Assembly: GCA_013433145.1 (NCBI GenBank)
Contig: CM024187.1
Coordinates: 1,054,001-1,118,000 of the forward strand
Length of the DNA stretch: 64,000 nt
Reading direction: 5' to 3'
Source of the DNA: Ascaris suum
Taxonomy: Eukaryota; Nematoda; Chromadorea; Rhabditida; Ascarididae
Shown piece after piece: positions 13,111 to 26,143 of this stretch. Position 1 is the stretch's first letter, and every line of letters starts with the position of its first letter. Under the pieces are notes generated by a model that saw only the letters and a program-made list of their open reading frames with translations, was not told the origin of the DNA and ran no database searches. The translations under genes were made by a program, and so were the position numbers.

Positions 13111-13577
13111 TAGAACAAAGGCGGGAACGGGGGTGACGGAAGAGGCTGCCAATAGTGGAACTGACGGGTGAAGACTGACAAATGAAGAAGATGAATGAAG
13201 AAAACTGACTCTGACGGACTGAAGCCCAACTTATATAGACCTCAGATATCACCAGCAACACAAGGGGGCATAAGTCGACCAATGGCATTATGTGAAGAAC
13301 AATGAACGAGAATCGACTACACAGGTAAAAGTGACCACTGCAATATTAGATCACAGGTAGATATCTTGGGTTGTCTCTTCAGCGCCATGCCTAACACCAC
13401 AGTTTCAAGGAAGCTGGCTTATTCCAAAAAATAGCAGATTAAAAGACTTGGCAAGCATTTCTAGTAAACCAATTAGTCACAAATTAAGATTTCTAGTTGC
13501 TTTTTTCATAACAGAGAGAGGTTGTTGGTCACCCGCTTTGTCGTTGTGTCGGCATAAACTATTTGGCATTCCAATGC

Positions 13578-13605
<28 letters not shown>
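13578..13605. repeat. poly(A) tract, 28 A
   Basis: Uninterrupted A run. It could be a retroposition tail, but nothing recognisable lies immediately upstream. Confidence 0.9.
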
Positions 13606-13608
<3 letters not shown>

Positions 13609-15660
13609 AACACGAGAACCCACTATAAGTCGTGGTAAGGGAAAGAAATTGTCAATGTAACACATCTCTCGCTACCTGTTGTTCGTTATAATGGGCACAG
13701 CATGCCAGATCGTAGAACGTGAAACCTAAGTTGCTGAAGATACCTACTGATAATGGACACCCGTCGTCGCATTGTTGTTCTATTGGAGCGTCCGCAACAT
13801 AAAATTAGTCAGAGGAAGAAGCTTGAAGAGATTTTAAATTTTCAATGAGCATTTAGTTACCTACTAGTAGACCTTGCTAGTGCTTCCTTAGTCGGTTTTT
13901 CAACCGAATTTTTCTGTCTATTTTTCGAAAACCTCCAAAAGTCCACCATCCCATAATCATCCTTTGTTTTTTGATCGCTTTATTATCTTAGATGTCTCAG
14001 TGATATCATACATATGAGTTATCACGCTATGCACTGTTATTACACTTTTACTTTGTGCGGCATTCTAAAAAGCTTCCTAGTGTCGTGACTCCTATTATTT
14101 CTATACATAGATGATGCGATAGACCCTCATTTTGCCTTAAATATGCGTTCTTCGCCATAATGATTCACTTAAATAATCGCCAAATTCGATGTGTAGCCAT
14201 AACGAAACTTGGAATGAGACAATCTAGACATTATAAGCAGCAATTCTCTAGCCAGTGTGCTCTTAATTACCTTACAAAAATTTTTGATCCCTTCAAATTC
14301 CATATCAACAACGCTTCTGCAATAAGGGGGTCAAACGACTCAGCCGACAAAATAAAGTACGTCTTCCCCGTGACTGCTCTTGTGGAAGCGGAATAAATGA
14401 TGAGGTAAGAATGCCGGGAAGAACTACACTTTTCCGCTAACTGAGCACATTGCGTATCCTCTTCAAGGGGTAAATGCGGTAAAACGAACAATCTCGAGCG
14501 ATTTATTTATTGGCAAAAAGGACATGAGAACGAATCGTTTTTAAGGTCGTATAAATGGATCAGCATTGAGGAGCAGAAATGAAAAATAAAATGCTTCAAT
14601 GAATCGGCACATAAACGTAACACTGTTAGCAGCAAAGTCGTTCACAGCACACTTGATGGCCAACCACTCAGACCAACTAAACGCATCCAGACATTTCTAA
14701 AAAGTATTCTTCGGTATCCATAATCAGATACACATAACGATGCTGTCCGCGTCGTCTCAACGAATACCCGTCCGAAAAGCGGTATATGACGCAATCAGCG
14801 CCAGTGCCCCTAGCAAGGGCAAACAGCACTCCTCTAGCCTTGTTTATATCGCTAATTTAGTAAAATTCATTCCGCTGATGCAGTGAGAATCGCAACTTCC
14901 GGCTATTAGCGAATGTGTATTTCTTTCTCGTGAATAAGTCATAGATTTCACTCAATGGCGCACTGGGAAGTTACTGGATTTGACAGCGGTTGCCTAACGT
15001 CCGAATGAAACCAATTGTGGGATGAAATTGAAACCATAATAGCCACTTTACTGTGCAAATTTGTTGCATGTTAATTTTCTTTCTTCTTCCAATTTCTTTG
15101 CAGTCTTCTAGCTCGTTTTATTCTGGCTTTCTACACATGCATTAGGTGCTGCAATAATATGCAAACAAACAAATAATTATTGCGAAAACTTCGGAGCACT
15201 TCTATTAATTCATTTGAAGCAAATAAATTCCTTCAGCAGAGAAAAAGAAACGCTTTGGAAAGAAAACACAGTTTTTTTTTTACTCGAAAAGCTTTTCCGC
15301 TTAATTTTATTACTTGGGATGTCCTTTCCGATTGATTTTAATTATTCATTCATTTCTGTTGCCCTATATTCTTGCTAGTAGAACATTAACACCCCCCTCC
15401 CCCACCAGATTCGTATAGCACATGCATGAAAAATCCTACGTTTCACTAAAATGATAACGCCGGAATAAATTTTTTAAAGCTTTCGAATTTCTAAGCGGCC
15501 TGGCCCTGTCACGATTATTTTCGGTAGCGATAACCGTTTCGAATGCTCTTGACGGAAACGGTAGAAGAGTCTGTATTGCTTCATATGCAAATAATATTTA
15601 CTATGCATTCTAACTGCTGCGCATTTTTCTCACAACGACGGTCACTTTTTTTTTCAACAG

Positions 15661-15749
15661 TAGCAGAAATGTTCATAAACGAACGACGAACAGTCCCACA
15701 GTTATCTCCAGATCTAATCAGACCACGTGGTAGAAGAAACCAATCATAA
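15661..15749 (+). CDS. candidate terminal exon, unidentified
   Basis: A strong acceptor (tttttttttcaacag) is followed by an open frame ending in a basic tail, RPRGRRNQS, then TAA. No upstream partner exon was found and the family is unknown. Chance is a serious alternative. Confidence 0.2.
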
Positions 15750-16013
15750 AAAATTATGCCTAAATTATCATATAATAAGATGGACGAGACTGTGATACAT
15801 GAATTCTCGAAAAGCTTCCCTGCACCATTTCAGCCGAATTATCAGCAGCGGCTTCGTTTTTTTGATTTGAAACCTCTGTGACATTGTAGAGCTCAGTTCA
15901 GTTGACATTTATGTTTCAAGATCGTTAAAGGTTCTCAGACATTCCGTTCGTGAAACACTTTTCTCCTTTACAAAGTGTTGGGCATGACGCTGAACAGCCA
16001 ACCCAAGATTCTT

Positions 16014-16085
16014 GGCAACTGTGGTGCTCCCCTTCTCTATCTCCTTGTGCCTTCACGTTCCACACTCGGCCTCCCTCTTCATCAT
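16014..16085 (+). repeat. dispersed repeat copy B
   Basis: About 65 bp recognisably related to the reverse complement of 13015-13110, with small gaps and substitutions. The open frames across it (15950-16267) are explained by the repeat. Confidence 0.6.
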
Positions 16086-16269
16086 CGCGCCACCAGAATC
16101 ACAACACAAAGTTGCACTGCGCTCAAGGCTTCATCCTCTTCAAATTGAAAGGAGATCAAGAAATCGAACTGATTTGGTTAACTCTTTTGCTTGTCGTGTG
16201 TTCCCATCGGAACTCCTTACCATATGATGTGTTACGAATTGATAATTTGTCATTGACAAATTTTTGAAC

Positions 16270-17760
16270 AAAGAAAGAATTTTGAGGTTTTATAAAAGAG
16301 AAGAAGAAAAACTAAGAACAACAAATAGTAAACGGATTTTTTGTAAATACTTTAAAGCTTTATAAATGCAAAAAACAAATGTTAATTAAGTATTATAGTC
16401 TATAAAACAAATGAATAGGTGGAATAGGTAACTTAGAAGTTATTACCGAAGTCTCTCTAGTCGGAAAACAAACGATGTTTATATTTATAGTTGTATTTGT
16501 TTAAATAGAACGCGTAAAAACTAAATAGAGTTTATCCAAATGCTTTCGAAATCGAATAGAGGTAAGCAATAAAAAACAAGCGCCTAAATAAGTTTTTTAC
16601 ACGATAGTAGTGAATGAATATGTAAAATGAAGCCTCATCTAGCCATTAATATATAACGTGGATAAGACGAGTAGAAATGTCGCTTTGGGAGTAAAAAAAT
16701 TAAGAAAAATTATGGTAAATGGAACATTTTGCAAGTGCAAACATACACGCAGTAGACCACTATTAGGAGACTAGATGTTAAAAACGCAACGCACAAGTAA
16801 GATGCGAATTGATTACAAATGAGATAAAAGGTCACCATTTTTCGGCCCTATCCGTTGACATGTCACCTGAGTTATGCATGAGCCATCGTCGTCACAACGA
16901 TACGTAAAACCCTGTTAGAACGAGAAATGCACAGAACAGCTCAACTGCGCGTAAGAAAATGAAGGTGAAAAAAAAAGCATAGAAAAAGAAATCTACAGGT
17001 AAAATATAAAAAACCATAGCACCTACCTGATCGTCACAGTCCACTTTCTTCCTTTTTTCCAACAGCCGTTTTCAGTAGTAGAATTTAAGCCCCTTTTACC
17101 ACCGAGCTCCATCTCCTAGACCCACAAATATAGCTTTAGCCCAATGCCAGGAAAAGAAGTTAGTGTAAACGAACAATAATAAGGATAAGCAACGTACTAC
17201 CACTAACGACTAATAGAACCTCCACTGCAAACAAACATAGTACATAGACGTATAATCTGTACATAATCTGCTTGACTGCACAATAGTCTCAATTCGGAGG
17301 CAGTGGAAACCAAAGTCATCAAATTTCCACCTACAACGTATAGTGCACACCGACCTCCTATACCATCACTCACTTCAGCCCATCACCTCTGAAAATTTGA
17401 CAATTAATCGGGAAAAATTGCACGCAACCATATCGTATGGCGACCGATTTAATTAAATTATGTACGGCACATTTCGTAAATTTATTATTAATATATAATA
17501 TTATATAAACATATACCGCACATTATTAAAATATCGCACCACATACTAAAATAATGAAACTCCTTAATGAGATTTGCCAAATATAAAACATAACATCGTC
17601 CTGCTCCTCTGACAGAAACTTCTCTCCTTTCATCATGCGCACACATACTGTTACCGGTTTTCTACAATTGAGCGATTGAGGCAAATGAACAAAGCCGATC
17701 GTCTTCGCAAATTTTCACTTTCTAGCGGTTCAACTATTTCATTTCACACACACACACACA
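16270..17760. other. AT-rich intergenic or intronic stretch
   Basis: No coding signal seen on either strand. It is rich in A/T runs, including a very AT-rich block near 17450-17540, and ends in a (CA)n run at about 17748-17761. Confidence 0.6.
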
Positions 17761-17767
17761 CGATTCG

Positions 17768-18013
17768 ATGAAAGACTTTGTTATAAAACACCGAAGAACG
17801 TTCGTCGCCGAAAACGACTTCCAACCGGATAGTGATGCCGCAAAAGAATTCTTAGCAAATCCCCGGTTCGAAAAGAATTTGATCCGAAAAAATTTCACCC
17901 ACTACTACCATATGAATATCCCTACACTCCTTCTCTTTTCCATACACGCTCGAGAACAGACACAAATCCATATTGAAGTAAACCGAACACTGCACACATA
18001 TTTCATGAGTTAA
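17768..18013 (+). CDS. unassigned 81-codon ORF
   Basis: An ATG-initiated frame with mixed polar composition over its first ~50 residues (for example FVAENDFQPDSDAAKEFLA) that begins 7 bases after a (CA)n microsatellite. No family or splice context is recognised. It may be one exon of an unknown gene or chance. Confidence 0.2.
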   Translation: MKDFVIKHRRTFVAENDFQPDSDAAKEFLANPRFEKNLIRKNFTHYYHMNIPTLLLFSIHAREQTQIHIEVNRTLHTYFMS

Positions 18014-18618
18014 GCGGGAAATACATCCTGCAAGAGGTGCAGGCAAAACATATGAACGTCATACATAAGGCACTCCATCACATAACGCCCTACGTGATAA
18101 GAATAGATGACCAGCCTTCTCCTACTTTGCAAATAAGCACATAACAAAGAAAAAAAAAACTCCATATACATCAAACTGAAGAACATTTAAAATCGGCTCA
18201 AAATTCACCTCTACGGTAGGTAACAAGCAACACTTATCATTGAAACGGTTCTCCCTCAAATCGCCATGAGGCTGCCCTGCATTTCATTCGCTCTCACTAA
18301 ATACGTCTCTCCTCTTCCCCGTATCATACATTTATATAACAACGCTACCTTTGCGTCCCCCATCCTGAACGTCGAACTAAAACATCCCACCCGACCACGT
18401 GAGCAATGGCTATCTCCAACTAGGTGTAACGTGCTTTTTAACAAACTATACTATGAAAACTCTCGATTCGTCCAATCCTTCAGTTTGGCCCTCCCACGTG
18501 CTATCAAAACCATTTAACGACTTTTCTTTGGCTTAAAGCAACAAGATGAAACATTTCAAATGCAAACAATCAAATAAATCAATCACTGCCATACCTATTT
18601 CTTTATAGCTCCACGATT

Positions 18619-19223
18619 CTTAAATGATCGTTGAAAATCTCAAAAAAGACTTTTAAAAAGCATATGAATCGGCTGCAGTAGTAATGTAAAGGTAGCTGAG
18701 AAAATGGTTAAGGAAATAAAGGCCATATACCACATCAGCATATTTGTAGATGGAGACCATAAGAGCTGCATCAACCGGATGACATATTTTGATAGATAAT
18801 TGTGAAGCAGAGTGTTGTAGCCGATACAACGATCTGCGGGACAACAAACGAGAGACTTGAGCAAAACCTGCGGAAGTCACAATGGACCACCTGGAAAGTG
18901 ATGATGACGTTGCTTCCCATCAAACAGAATGCGACAATCCGTATAATGAGAGAAATCCAATCAAGCTTGACAAGGAACAAAAGAGTTAACCATTACCCCC
19001 CCCCCCCCTACACCACATCTTACTCATCTATTAAAAATGAGTTTAAAAAATCGCAAACGTCACCATCACGATGTGGACGAATAGGAAGTGCTGAAGTTGT
19101 GGCTTATAGATCCGCCAAAATTCAACGCTGGTCTCACATACATAGAAAGAGACTATGGGGAATATCACGACAATATCTTGCAATCAAATCAGAACAAATT
19201 CGAGGTTTCCCGCTTATAATTTA
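18619..19223 (+). pseudogene. coding-like region with interrupted frames, family unknown
   Basis: Consecutive segments in different + frames read like protein: VAEKMVKEIKAIYHI and VDGDHKSCINRM (18.68-18.80 kb), DNCEAECCSRYNDLRDN (18.80-18.86 kb), MDHLESDDDVASHQTE with DNPYNERNPIKLDKEQ (18.88-18.99 kb), and LKLWLIDPPKFNAGL with ERDYGEYHDNIL (19.09-19.20 kb). A run of Cs and two or three frame changes separate them. The alternative is the minus strand at 18980-18771, where a 69-residue hydrophobic frame looks like two membrane helices. A sense hydrophobic protein produces polar antisense frames, so the strand is not settled. It could be a mobile-element ORF, a gene with indels, or a decayed 7TM receptor. 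Confidence 0.3.
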
Positions 19224-22200
19224 GAAGCGGCAGTGCTGCGCACATGTCGCCGCTTGCCATTGGAGAGATGTGAACGGTTAACGATGTTTTAGAACTCTTT
19301 TCTAACAAAATTCCACCAAATCAAAAAGAATCTGACGCTCAAGGGCGTGGCATCGTTAAGTTGACCAGCATAAATCATATCGTAAATAATTTTCCCACCC
19401 AAGCAACCAACGCTTAGTTTAAAAAAAAAACATCAAATGCTGTATACGTGCTGTTCCACTTGAGTACTTTTTGCAGGTTTTAACGAGAATGAATAAAATA
19501 CCTTCACATTTCAGCTGACTAGAAATCACAATCGTCAATCGGTGCATAGTTGATCTGATGAGAAACGCGATCAGTAGCCGATTGCTCTTGTCAACCATAC
19601 ATCTTAGCTTCAACCATGAAATAAGGAATTCGGCAACGGGTAGTCTACAAAAACTGACCGATTTCGCAATCACCGATGACCTGACGTCATTAGCCATCGA
19701 CCGGAATTGTCAACTTAGTTCTGTTTGAAATCGATTACAGGTATATGCTGCCAGATTGCGCTTGGCTCCAACACATACTCGAGCACCTGTATTTAATGCT
19801 ATTCATGTGCTATTTTCAAACCAACAACAAATCCATACAACTCAAATGTTCTCGACCATAAATAATCAGCAGTATCCGGTTTGTCGGCCATCTTGTTCGG
19901 TGGGGACTAACGAGTTAGATTGTATAGCTTACCACGGGACGATGTAAATGATTGATAAATACTGATATAGGGACTGAGAAGGTCTGGTTTATGGAATGAC
20001 CGAAATTTACAACCAAGTATAATAATGCTATAGGACCTGCAGGAAAATGGAGATTGCGTTTCAAGATTATGAATCATCTTTCCAAACGTACTCTCTCTGC
20101 GAGGGTATGACTATGCCAGGCTTCGTTTATCCGCAACTTTCAAAGGACATGAAGAAGCTTCCTTAATCGCCTGCGATCTTATCGCGTGTATCGGCTCAAT
20201 GAGCTAAGAACTTCTGCAATCCGTTTTTGTCGAGAAAATTGATGGCCGCCCTTGAGTACCGTGAAACATCCCAGGAGGTGTTCCTAGAAAGATGTTTAAC
20301 ACTCTACCCGGATAATATGTCCAACTTACCCCGTTTATTTCCCTCGTGATGTATTAGGAAAGGGGTTAAGACGGCAACAAAAAGAGCCGGTGATTGTTCG
20401 AGAGAAAACGTTCCAAGCAGCAGTAATTCGACAAAAACGGCAAACGAACTCTTTCTTTAGGCGAACGGGAAAGAAGAGAATAGGCGAGACGCCAAAAACC
20501 TTAGTTAGGGCTCTTATTTCACCCAAACGAGAAATAGCAACCATATAAATAACTTCCGATGTAAATTCGCGTTCACACAGCCATACCAGGCAACTTCTAA
20601 TCAAAACATCAGCTAAATGGAAACATTCTGGTACCCTAAATGAACGGCATGAATAACAGCTTTGCTATTATTGCTTACATCCGCGATGTTAACACTATTA
20701 AATTAGCAAATGCTATTATTTTGTTTAGTTCCACGACATGGATGTCATAAATTAGTAAAAACGATAAATTTTCTAACGACATCCTTCTACGTCCATGAAA
20801 GCGCGATTGAATCGGAGCTAGTGATAGACGGAAGAAGGAAATAAAATGTAGGATCAAAACAAAACAAAACAATAGCAATAAAAATAATAGCTAAATGAAC
20901 GATAGAGAGGTAGTAAACTAAACAAAAAAGCAGAACTGATTGATAGGAACGTATGCCAGATGAGCTGCGACAATATCCGCTTTAGCAGCTCTCCCTAAAC
21001 AGATCACCAGCATTGCAAGCGGGGTAACAAATGATGAAAGCACTCGTGTTTTGCTCATAACGACGATTCGTAAACGTCTCAAAAACAAACAAAAGCATAG
21101 CTGGAACGACACTAGGCAACACAGCGAAGGATAGCTTGCGCCTAAATTCCAAATCCACACGAGGAATCCGAAATATTCGCGTAACGATGCGGCACCGCTT
21201 CAACATTCGGCAACGAAATACGACTTGCTCGAGCTACGCAGTCCTCACTCACTCGAGCAGCAGGAGCGTGAATACTATCATGCTCTAAATACGAATGTCA
21301 CCCTTTAGACAAGATTAGCGCTTGCACCTCTCCCAATCTTACTTAGACGGCAAGTCATCTTTTCTTGCGAAGATTCGTGCAGTCTACGCCAATTCTACTT
21401 GGAATGAGGAGTGTATCTGCGCGCATCTTAGTTACAACTGCACAGTTGCTATTCTCAACACAATCCGCACATCCTGCACAAACAGACAGCAGGCTGTTTG
21501 CGAAAATTCATTCATGCCAGCTGAATGAATCTTCCTCAGCTCAATTCCATCGTGCGAAAAACTCGTTTCGACCTGCTCTATTCACTCTGAAACATTCCGC
21601 TTGACTCGGCTGTCTTTCCTGGAGAGTTTTAGCTGCCTTCGCTAGCAGAAGTGCGCTCTTCGTCATCAGAATGTGCTGTTTGCCCCAGCATTTCTGACTT
21701 CAACATTTCATTACAAAATCCATTTAGACATTGAAAAACGTTTCCAAAAAAACATTAAGAAAAATCTTTTACACTAGCATGACTGACGAAACCAACGCTT
21801 TTTGGAAGGACAACGGCCAAGACCGATCTCCGAAGCAAACAGCTGAAAGACACACATTTGAAGCGATCGTTAGCAGAAAGTCCACAGTGCTTGCACAGTT
21901 CACAGTTGATGGTGCCAGCTGAAACTGAAATGTTGTCCTTTCAAGAAATAAAAATTGAAGAGGATTGCTCGAGATGGAGGAAAAGCAAGGAATGGCAAGA
22001 AAGCGGATATAGCCTCTCCCTCCTCCTCTTCCTTGTGTGATTAGAATCACATCACAGCTGTCTCGTCCCCATTGAGAAAGAAAAAAAAAAAAAACCGACT
22101 GCGTTGCCAGCTGATAACGATAATTGCAAAAATAGCTCGTGCAAGAAGCGTTACTGTTCAACGATACGGTGTTTATATCTATCTATCGCCGAGGTCAAAA

Positions 22201-23712
22201 CAAATCAAACAGTGCTTTCATTCTGAAACTTTTGCAGTGAAATTTCCCGCAAAAACTGTTAGCAGAAAGCGAACAAAATTTTCTGCTTCCCATTGGGTTC
22301 GCTACCTCAGTGCTGCCGTTTAAAACAAAAATCCAAAACTTCTTTCTTCCTGACCAGCAGATTCGTCACTCGGCACGGAAACACCGCTAAAAACTAACGC
22401 ATTCGAAAATAAAGGAAATAGACTAACATGCTCGAACAAAATAAAAAACTACAGTACTCCTGACCATTTAAGAGGTTATTTCAACAAAAGTTTATCATCG
22501 CTAAAACAATTCTGAGGTTCTCAAGCACCCACAGCTCATTAGGAATTTTAACCACCACACCAAATCACTGTGACGCTGAATGCTTTCGTTATACCTCTAC
22601 GCGCTCTTGCAAAAACCTTCATTTGACCTGCATGACATCCGCATACAAAACCCGCATGAATTCCACATCCGTGCTTATGCATGCCTGTCTCTCTGTCCTG
22701 TAGTTTTCAACTCAGGAAGCATCAAACCTAAAGATTAAATTCGGAGAATGCAATTTGTATATTTCCTTTTCAGAGCAATCCTCAAGTTGACTAATCAATC
22801 TCGAAAAAGTCTCAATATTCAGAAGCGCCCAAAAATTTACAATGCATTTTCCAACCGCACAGCATTTCTCATACGTCGCTTGGACCTGCAACACAAGAAA
22901 AGAAGAGTGCCAGAGATATTAGCGCCGTATGTGGTTTTTGCACTACACCCACTATATACTAATTCTTCATCTCACTTTTCCTTCTGCCTTAACTTCCTCT
23001 TTAACTGTCGATTATTAGCTAAACCTAACAATTCCACTAACTAACTAAAAAAAAGTAAACACGTGAGGTACCACATTGAACTGATACGACAGAATCTCTT
23101 TCACAAGCTTTTTCAGCTCGATCGGTATAAAGCATAACACAAGGAGCTGCTAACCGCAAGGTAACCTTTAGCAAGTAAATTTCATAACTCTTTGCAAATG
23201 ACGATCAACTTGAAACCTGGTGTCAGTAGGCATCCACGTGCAAAATTAATCATCAATTTTGTGGCGCAAATTTCTATGGATCTCAATAAAATTAGTAGAC
23301 AGAGCAATGAACTTATACGTGATGAGATTTTGTAATAACGAGGTTTCCAAATCCTATAATCACATAAAAAGACGACTTCTAAGGTTAGCTAGAACATGGA
23401 AGCCTCCCCGGCCGGGTGAAAACTATGAGAGCAAACAAAGTGCCAGCTTCTCTCAACGCTTACACCTTTTCAATATCCCGCTCAGCGGAGTGTAAAAATA
23501 CATAATACCAAGTGCTGTTCACTATGATCGTCTGCTTGTCGTGTAGCTTCGTAGAAGTTGCCTTTTTCATGCATGAATGCCTTTCATGACCTGCTTTTAA
23601 GTAATCCACTTCCCGACATTCCCACAAAAGAGAATTACAGCCCAGCTAGTCCGCTTAACAGTAGCGAAAATGACACTGTTGCTTAGGTTGCAAGGACATA
23701 CTATTTGCGTAC
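19224..23712. other. stretch without a recognised gene
   Basis: Many short frames on both strands, none convincing. The minus strand at 20918-21206 has two overlapping hydrophobic frames that could be chemoreceptor-like remnants, but no motif decides it. The minus-strand 130-codon frame at 21769-22161 lacks protein-like features. An imperfect CTCGAG-flanked inverted repeat lies near 21225-21260. Confidence 0.4.
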
Positions 23713-23864
23713 CTAATTGAAATCATTCCTCCGGCCACCTTCACCGAAGCAGCCCTACCATCAAAGTTCGATACGAACCTACACGTTTCCGACCAGTAGA
23801 TAATTTGATCGTTATTGATTTTCACGATTTGAATACGAAAAACTCCACTTAATGCAAGAATAAA
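23713..23864 (-). CDS. candidate internal exon, unidentified
   Basis: Flanked on the minus strand by an acceptor (acttactacag) and a donor (TTAG|gtacgc), with an open frame across. It begins hydrophobic (FILALSGVF) and continues QIVKINNDQIIYWSETCRFV, with a later Gly-rich strand-like segment. No family recognised. Confidence 0.3.
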
Positions 23865-24072
23865 CTGTAGTAAGTATGAAAGTTTCCTCAAGTAAACACA
23901 TCAAAATTAATTCGCTGGTATTATAAAACAATAAAAAACGTCAAGGCTCCATTGTTAGCAAATAACTCTTTTCGAAGACAAACTGCATCAAATATTAGTA
24001 GATGAATCTGTAAGGATGAAATGAGCACATTCTTCACTTCATGAAAACCGATCTTTCTTCCAAAAACTTCAT

Positions 24073-24255
24073 TCACCATCCGAAATCACCACCCCAAAAA
24101 TTCATAGCGCTTTTTGAAGTTTCTGAATGCCAATCAGCGTCCGAGAATTTTGTCGATGTATTGAATCGAGTTGATGGGACATCAAAAACTTTTCTGGCCG
24201 TAACTACTTCTAGAGGAAGCAGAGGAAATAATATTATCATAATCAAATACAGCAT
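24073..24255 (-). CDS. small secreted-type protein, 60 aa
   Basis: A complete ATG-to-stop frame with a textbook signal peptide: MLYLIMIILFPLLPLEVVTA, then RK. The predicted mature part is about 40 residues, has no cysteine, and ends in aromatic and glycine residues (NFWGGDFGW). Size and ending recall nematode neuropeptide-like or Gly/Trp-rich secreted peptides, but no conserved repeat or dibasic cleavage series is visible. The opposite strand carries a longer frame (24041-24334), so it may be a chance antisense frame. No splice or poly(A) evidence. Confidence 0.3.
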   Translation of the reverse strand: MLYLIMIILFPLLPLEVVTARKVFDVPSTRFNTSTKFSDADWHSETSKSAMNFWGGDFGW

Positions 24256-24600
24256 TCTCCAAACTGGGGAACTTTGGATGAACCAATTTTTCGAACAATT
24301 TTGTGGTTTAGGACTTAAAAAGAAGTTCCTTTAGGAAGGTTAGTTCGTATTTTCGAAGAAACTAAATTAATTTGGGATGAGGAGACTCTGGGATTTAAAG
24401 GATGGGGATTGAAGTAGGATTAGTTTCTAGTTTAAAAATGTGCTGCTTTTGAGAGAAACACAGTTTCAAGGAAGGAAGATAATATTGCGTCTGTTGAATT
24501 TTTTTGCGCTACAAAAGCCTCTGTTTTTGCATTTTTTGTTTTTGATGATCTTTGCGAGGAATGTTCGAGGTCTGAGGGGCTAGGTAAGTGTTTTGTTTAG

Positions 24601-24783
24601 ATTGACTACGATAAAGCGCAAGTTGCTCCAGCTTTTTCAAATCAAAAAGTGCCGAAATTCGTGTTATATTTGAGGTATTTACCGGACCGAAATAAACTCT
24701 CTCAGATTTTCGCTAAGCTCCCGAAGCGAAATTTAAACTGGCATTTAGCGCAAATTCCCACGTCCGTTAATTCAAAGTGTTAG
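24601..24783 (+). CDS. candidate terminal exon, unidentified
   Basis: Follows a good acceptor (gtgttttgtttag). It is open for 60 codons to TAG with a plausible protein composition: IDYDKAQVAPAFSNQ, VLYLRYLPDRNKL and KLPKRNLNWHLAQIP. No upstream exon or family is recognised. Confidence 0.25.
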   Translation: MDYDKAQVAPAFSNQKVPKFVLYLRYLPDRNKLSQIFAKLPKRNLNWHLAQIPTSVNSKC

Positions 24784-25449
24784 ATCTGCAAAGAATGTTG
24801 CATATAAAACGCATAGCAAATGAAGAATGGAACAGATCACGCAACATTGTGCCAAAATCTATGATACATGAATCAGTAATAATGGGCAACCGGTCTTGAA
24901 GTTACAATTCTCAGCAGCTATAAAATATCAGCAGGATAAAACGCAAGATATCAAGTGCAGCACTTTTTGGGCGTTGATAAAGAAACCCGGACATGTCCAA
25001 GGAATATAAAAATCAACCTTATCGTAGAAGCTACTTCCTCCTTCATTTCAAACTACTTTGAAACCATCGCTAATGTTGCATGCAGAATAATTAATTTCTT
25101 TCTTTCAGAGGAGTGAACGACGAAAAAAAGAGTAGAGGTAGAAATAAAAAAATGAGAAATAAAAGCGTAAATAGAAGATGAGAAGTAAAAAACGAGATAG
25201 AGACAAAAAAAAATGAGGGATAGAAAACAGGATAAAACAGAAAATGAGATAAAAAAAAAGATAGTTTGTTTAATGCTCTGAACGCGCGGCGGTCCTCCCC
25301 TCTTCTGTAGGGAGTCTCGACCTTCGTTGTCTCAATTCACTAACTGCTCATGACAATCGCATCGAAAAACTCTAATTCACTATTACATACAAAAGTCACA
25401 CAACAAAAAACGGCTATCGGGAAACGATATCTTTCTTTTTTTTTTTCAG

Positions 25450-25617
25450 TCAAGTGTCTGCAAAGCAAATGTCTTAGCGCCTAGCTGGAAATGGATTCAA
25501 CATACCAGGACAATCATTTTTATGCACAAAGAAGATGCTAAATTAAGCAGAAGAACAGAAAATATAATCGCCATTGTTATGTCAACGACGGAAAGGAAGC
25601 GCGAAGCACATCGTTAA
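25450..25617 (+). CDS. candidate terminal exon, unidentified
   Basis: A strong polypyrimidine acceptor (cttttttttttttcag) is followed by 55 open codons, rich in Lys and Arg at the end (STTERKREAHR), to TAA. No homology recognised; moderate chance of being spurious. Confidence 0.2.
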   Translation, partial: SSVCKANVLAPSWKWIQHTRTIIFMHKEDAKLSRRTENIIAIVMSTTERKREAHR

Positions 25618-26143
25618 CAAGGGTGAGATTCACAACGCCGACCAAGAAAACTAATTCGAGATTGCGGGAAATTCTTTTTTTTGTGGGCTAGAGAAAGAGG
25701 GACATTTTAACGGAGAAAATGCAAAAAAGCTTCTCTGCCTGCCCAACACGGCAAACAGCGTCTTTCGGTGAACAACTAGCAGCTGCAACACATCCCTTTT
25801 AAACCACAACAATAAAATTAGGTCTGAATAGTAAAGCAATCCTGCACATCAAATGCCAAAACGGGCAACGAATCAATGAAACCTAAAAATCTACGCCGCC
25901 ATGGCCATTTCCCATTTTTGCTTCAAAAGCAGTAAATTTTGGCAAAAGATCGTATGGTGCTGCACTGAGTAACATGCGGTTAAGCGAGAAAGTTTAATAA
26001 GAAGTGAGTACCTGCTAATGAAAGAACAAGGTTTTACCTGATCTTCTAAAACTACCTGATGCAACTACAAACTAACATCAGGGAGTGTTCTAAATCCAAT
26101 TATTTTTCACACAACGGTAAAGTTTGCCATCAATATTGCTCAC

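Noticed and set aside
20918..21206. Possible chemoreceptor (7TM) fragments on the minus strand
   Set aside because: Two hydrophobic frames overlap, but no receptor family motif or splice structure could be identified.
21769..22161. 130-codon minus-strand ORF
   Set aside because: Composition is biased by poly(A)/GGA tracts and shows no domain or signal.
25651..25839. Possible last TIP41 exon on the minus strand
   Set aside because: Only a loose LFTE/LP resemblance in one frame; an unrelated frame is equally open. Not strong enough.
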